Source: Candidatus Limnocylindrales bacterium (lineage in GTDB: Bacteria; Chloroflexota; Limnocylindria; Limnocylindrales; CSP1-4). Taken from it: a stretch of DNA of 8,700 nt. A model generated the notes under the pieces. It ran no database searches, was not told the origin of the DNA, and was given only the letters and a program-made list of their open reading frames with translations. Both the position numbers and the translations under genes were made by a program. How positions within the stretch are numbered: the first letter of the stretch is position 1; every line of letters starts with the position of its first letter. The stretch lies in assembly GCA_031292335.1 (NCBI GenBank), contig JARLHH010000341.1, forward strand, positions 1-8,700, read 5' to 3'. This document shows positions 6,194 to 8,700 of this stretch, piece by piece.

Positions 6194-8341
6194 GTGCGCC
6201 GCATGAGCCCGCGCCAGCGCCTGGGTCTGGCGGTCGCAGCCTGGCTCGTGGGTGCGCTCACCGTGGCGCCCGCGATCGCGGCGGTGACGAGCTCCGGCGG
6301 CCAGGCAAACCCGGCCGGCGATCCCGCCGCGCCGCTGGCGATCTCGCTGGAGCCGGGTGACACCGCGCGTGTCTCGCTCAACACGGACGGGTCCCAGCTG
6401 CTGCGGACCGCCTCCGACGAGGCGGCGGTCGGCCCGGACGGCCGGTGGGTCACCTATCGCGTCTCGCTCGTCGGCACCGCCACCGCCTCCACCGGGATCA
6501 TGCTCGCCGACCGCGCGGCAGCGACCGTGACCCGGATCTTCCCCGTCGCGCAGCAGCCGAGCAGCTTCCTGAAGGGCCCGGTGGTGTCGGGCGCCGTCGA
6601 GGAGCCGAGCGTCTCCGCGGACGGCTCCCTCGTCGCGTTCGGCCTGACGAACGCCAACCAGCAGTCCACCATCGTGCTCTGGACGCGGGGCGCGGGCCTG
6701 ACCCTGCCACTGAGCGGGACGCTCACCGGGAACGTGCCCGGCCTGGCCAACCTGCCGTACTCCCCGCTCCACCATCCGCGCCTGTCGGCGGACGGGAGCG
6801 TCCTGGCGTTCGAGTCGGATGGCTACGCCGACGCCGACACGCCGCTGCCGTCCGGCTTCTACGTGCTGGTCCTGGCGACGGGATACGTCGAGGCCGTGAG
6901 CGCCCCGAGCGGCTCCACCGTCCCGGGTCCACCCGGGCGGCAGTACGGGTCGCTCGCGGTCTCCGCCGACGGTTCCGTCGTCGCCTTCGCCTCCAGCCAG
7001 AACCTGCTGGGGTCCGCCGTTGGGAGCCTGACGTACATCCGGGGCTCGCTCCCGGCGATGCAGGTCTGGAGGCGCGACCGGACCGCCCAGACCACGACGC
7101 TCGTGTCCGCTGCCGGCGGCGTGCCCGCCGCCGGTTCGAGCGACCACCCCGCGGTGTCGCCGGACGGGAGCGTCGTCGCGTTCGAGTCGGCGGCCGCGAA
7201 CCTGGTCCCAGGAGACGGGAACGGGGTGGCGGACATCTTCGCCTGGACTGCCGGGTCGACCCTTCGACGGGTCTCCGTGGCGCCGGACGGGACCGAGGCC
7301 GACGGCCCCAGCGACTGGCCTGCCGTCTCGGCGGACGGGCGCTCGATCGTCTTCTCCTCGTCCGCGACCAACCTGGTCCCGGGAGACTCGAACGGCGTGG
7401 CGGACCTTTTCGTGGCTGGCCCGGAGATCGACCGGCTGGCCCGCGTGAGCGTCGGCGTGGGCCCGGCACAGGCCGACGGCGACAGCCTCCGACCGTCGTT
7501 CGCGCTCAATGCCCAGCTCGTGGTGTTCGAGTCGAGCGCCACGAACCTCGTCCAGGGGGACACGAACGGCAACTCGGACATCTTCGTGCGGGATCGTCGC
7601 CCACCCCAGCCACAGCCCAGCCCGACGCCGACGCCCACACCCACGCCGAAGCCGGTCGTCAAAGCGTCGATCATCGTCTCGCCGAACCCGGTTGACTTCG
7701 GGAGCGTGCCGATCGGGACCCTTGGCGTCACGCAGAGCGCGACGATCCTGAGCGTTGGCACGGGCCCGGTGCAGGTCGGGGCCGTCGTGATCAGCGGCCC
7801 GAACGCCGGTGACTTCCTGCTGAGCGCCAACCCCTGCACCGGGACGACGCTCGCGCCGGGCGTTTCGTGCGCGATCGGGGTGCTCTTCATCGGGACGGCG
7901 ACCGGCATCCGCACGGCGCAGCTGTCGGTCGCGTCCGACGCCGGGCCGCCCGAGGTCGTCCAGCTCATCGCGGCGGTGGGCGTCGGGATCCTGACCCTGG
8001 ACCCGGCGGTCGGCCCGCCGGGCTTCGTCACGATCGCGACCGGCCAGGGCTTTCCGGCCAACGCGCCGGTAACCCTGACCTGGTCGGCCGGGATCACGCC
8101 GACCCCCCTGGCGCCGGTCTTCACCGACGCGACCGGCGCGTTCACGGCCCAGGTGCTCGTGCTGCCGGGCGACATCGAGGGGCCCCGCAGGCTGCGCGCG
8201 GTGGTGACGTTGTCAGGCATTCCGGCGACACCGGCGACGGCGCCGTTCCTGGTGGTCGCCGGAACGGGGGTGCCGCCGGTGAGCGGTTTGATCCAGGTCT
8301 TCCGCGACTCGCTGGGCCAGCCGATCATCCTGCGCAGGTGA
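6194..8341 (+). CDS. Secreted seven-repeat PD40/TolB-like beta-propeller with ASH-like and second Ig-like C-terminal domains
   Basis: About 715 residues from GTG 6194 (712 from ATG 6203). The N-terminus is a signal peptide: basic MRRMSPRQR, hydrophobic LGLAVAAWLVGALTV, and AIA just before the likely cleavage site near residue 29. Seven propeller repeats follow, each centred on a [VLF]S-x-D-G-x-x-[VI]-x-F/Y strand, at about residues 79, 140, 197, 256, 321, 378 and 436, so 57-65 residues apart. The last three share NLVxGDxNGxxDxF. A Pro/Thr linker at 470-487 (SPTPTPTPTPKP) leads to an ASH/choice-of-anchor-D-type domain (about 489-594: SPNPVDFGSVPIGT, with CTG and SCAIGV). A second Ig-like, TIG-style domain runs from about 595 to the end. 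There is no sortase motif or C-terminal anchor helix. It begins 16 nt after the membrane protein gene, so it is probably co-transcribed. Extending the frame upstream to 6137 would overlap that gene and bury the signal peptide. PD40 propellers bind proteins or glycans; the role here is unknown. Confidence 0.85.
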   Translation: MRRMSPRQRLGLAVAAWLVGALTVAPAIAAVTSSGGQANPAGDPAAPLAISLEPGDTARVSLNTDGSQLLRTASDEAAVGPDGRWVTYRVSLVGTATASTGIMLADRAAATVTRIFPVAQQPSSFLKGPVVSGAVEEPSVSADGSLVAFGLTNANQQSTIVLWTRGAGLTLPLSGTLTGNVPGLANLPYSPLHHPRLSADGSVLAFESDGYADADTPLPSGFYVLVLATGYVEAVSAPSGSTVPGPPGRQYGSLAVSADGSVVAFASSQNLLGSAVGSLTYIRGSLPAMQVWRRDRTAQTTTLVSAAGGVPAAGSSDHPAVSPDGSVVAFESAAANLVPGDGNGVADIFAWTAGSTLRRVSVAPDGTEADGPSDWPAVSADGRSIVFSSSATNLVPGDSNGVADLFVAGPEIDRLARVSVGVGPAQADGDSLRPSFALNAQLVVFESSATNLVQGDTNGNSDIFVRDRRPPQPQPSPTPTPTPTPKPVVKASIIVSPNPVDFGSVPIGTLGVTQSATILSVGTGPVQVGAVVISGPNAGDFLLSANPCTGTTLAPGVSCAIGVLFIGTATGIRTAQLSVASDAGPPEVVQLIAAVGVGILTLDPAVGPPGFVTIATGQGFPANAPVTLTWSAGITPTPLAPVFTDATGAFTAQVLVLPGDIEGPRRLRAVVTLSGIPATPATAPFLVVAGTGVPPVSGLIQVFRDSLGQPIILRR
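7199..7585 (+). repeat. Three copies of NLVxGDxNGxxDxF motif in propeller repeats
   Basis: 42-nt units begin at 7199, 7370 and 7544 (spacing 171 and 174 nt, i.e. 57 and 58 codons). The first two are close at DNA level; for example both contain AACCTGGTCCC and GGCGTGGCGGAC or near matches. The third has diverged more. This indicates relatively recent duplication or homogenisation of the propeller blades. Confidence 0.7.
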
Positions 8342-8381
8342 GCGTCACCCGGAGGGCCTCGCCCCGAGCCGCGGCGTGGGC

Positions 8382-8387
8382 TACGCT
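8382..8387 (+). promoter_or_regulatory. Weak candidate -10 element for the zinc-ribbon gene
   Basis: TACGCT (TAnnnT type) lies in the 85-nt gap after the propeller gene, 39 nt before ATG 8427. It sits in a CTACRCTYCG context shared with the candidate -10 at 4922. No -35 was recognised. AGGGAGG at 8406-8412 would be in the leader but is rather far (14 nt) from the ATG. Confidence 0.25.
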
Positions 8388-8426
8388 TCGGGGGACACGC
8401 AACCCAGGGAGGCGAACGCAAGCGGG

Positions 8427-8700
8427 ATGATCTGCCCGAAGTGCGGCACCCAGAACGCGGCGGGAGACGCGTTCTGCGGCGGATGCGGCGCGTTCCTCGA
8501 GTTCGCCGCCGAGGAAGCCGGCGCTCCCGGGGTGGCCGCGGCCGCGCAGGACGTCCCGCCGGACGCCGCGCAGGCACCGCCCGGTCCGGTCGGTGCCGCG
8601 CCGCCCCCCGGAGCCGCCCCCTCGTCGGCCAACCCACCCACCCCCCGCCCCCCCCCCGCGCCCCCCCCGCACACCACCCGGCCTAACAATACCGTCTGCC
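8427..8700 (+). CDS. Zinc-ribbon protein with proline-rich tail, N-terminal part (runs off window)
   Basis: From ATG 8427, an open frame of 91 codons continues past the window end. It opens with MICPKCGTQNAAGDAFCGGC, a classic four-cysteine zinc ribbon: C3 and C6, then C17 and C20 (CxxC, 10 residues, CxxC). After GAFLEF the sequence becomes Ala/Pro-rich (about residues 27-83), like the unstructured linker of zinc-ribbon proteins that continue into a membrane helix or Ig-like domain. Such short zinc-ribbon starts are common in Actinobacteria and Chloroflexota, including next to eCIS accessory genes. It follows the propeller gene by 85 nt on the same strand. The frame is uncertain beyond about 8648, because runs of ten and eight C occur there and an indel in either would shift it. 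No function can be assigned from the visible part. Confidence 0.72.
   Translation, partial: MICPKCGTQNAAGDAFCGGCGAFLEFAAEEAGAPGVAAAAQDVPPDAAQAPPGPVGAAPPPGAAPSSANPPTPRPPPAPPPHTTRPNNTVC

Noticed and set aside
4921..6453. 510-codon minus-strand open frame opposite the membrane protein gene
   Set aside because: Low-complexity Arg/Gly composition and no domain. The plus-strand gene has a transmembrane helix and family features.
7615..7655. Pro/Thr codon repeat considered as a tandem DNA repeat or CRISPR-like element
   Set aside because: It encodes an SPTPTPTP linker in frame, with no spacers or repeat-unit structure.
8342..8381. Possible terminator after the propeller gene (GGCCTCG / CGAGCC)
   Set aside because: The stem is imperfect and there is no T-run, so an intrinsic terminator is not supported.
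6859..8637. 592-codon minus-strand open frame opposite the propeller gene
   Set aside because: It shows no recognisable domain, and the plus-strand reading has a signal peptide and seven propeller repeats.

Overview
This window is part of an extracellular contractile injection system (eCIS) locus. Such systems are phage-tail-like, Photorhabdus virulence cassette (PVC)/antifeeding prophage (Afp)-type particles. The DNA is very GC-rich throughout, with strong G/C preference at third codon positions. Gene content and style (eCIS core genes, a LuxR-type regulator, Pro/Thr and Ser/Pro linkers, PD40 propellers, Ig-like surface proteins) suggest Chloroflexota or a GC-rich actinobacterium. That assignment is inference; no marker gene is present.

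Layout. (1) Positions 1-101, minus strand: the first 33 codons of a contractile tail sheath protein, running off the left edge. (2) Positions 102-401: a non-coding divergent spacer. (3) Positions 402-4042, plus strand: a three-gene cluster of a DUF4255/Pvc16-type tail terminator, an AAA+ ATPase of the eCIS (Pvc15-like) type, and a short DUF4157 HExxH protein. (4) Positions 4043-4717, minus strand: a LuxR/NarL-type regulator whose stop codon abuts that of the DUF4157 gene. Its receiver domain has lost most of the residues needed for phosphorylation. (5) Positions 4936-8700, plus strand: an accessory envelope module. It holds a single-pass membrane protein with Ig-like N-terminal domains and a small C-terminal domain, a secreted protein with seven PD40-type propeller repeats followed by an ASH-like and a second Ig-like domain, and the start of a zinc-ribbon protein with a proline-rich tail.

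Working model. The sheath, terminator and ATPase belong to particle structure and assembly. The DUF4157 protein is a putative zinc peptidase typical of eCIS loci. The LuxR-type protein is the obvious candidate local regulator, probably by a phosphorylation-independent route. The three downstream genes look like envelope or surface-display proteins that recur near these systems; their link to the particle is by neighbourhood only. No RNA gene, CRISPR array, transposase or attachment site was seen.
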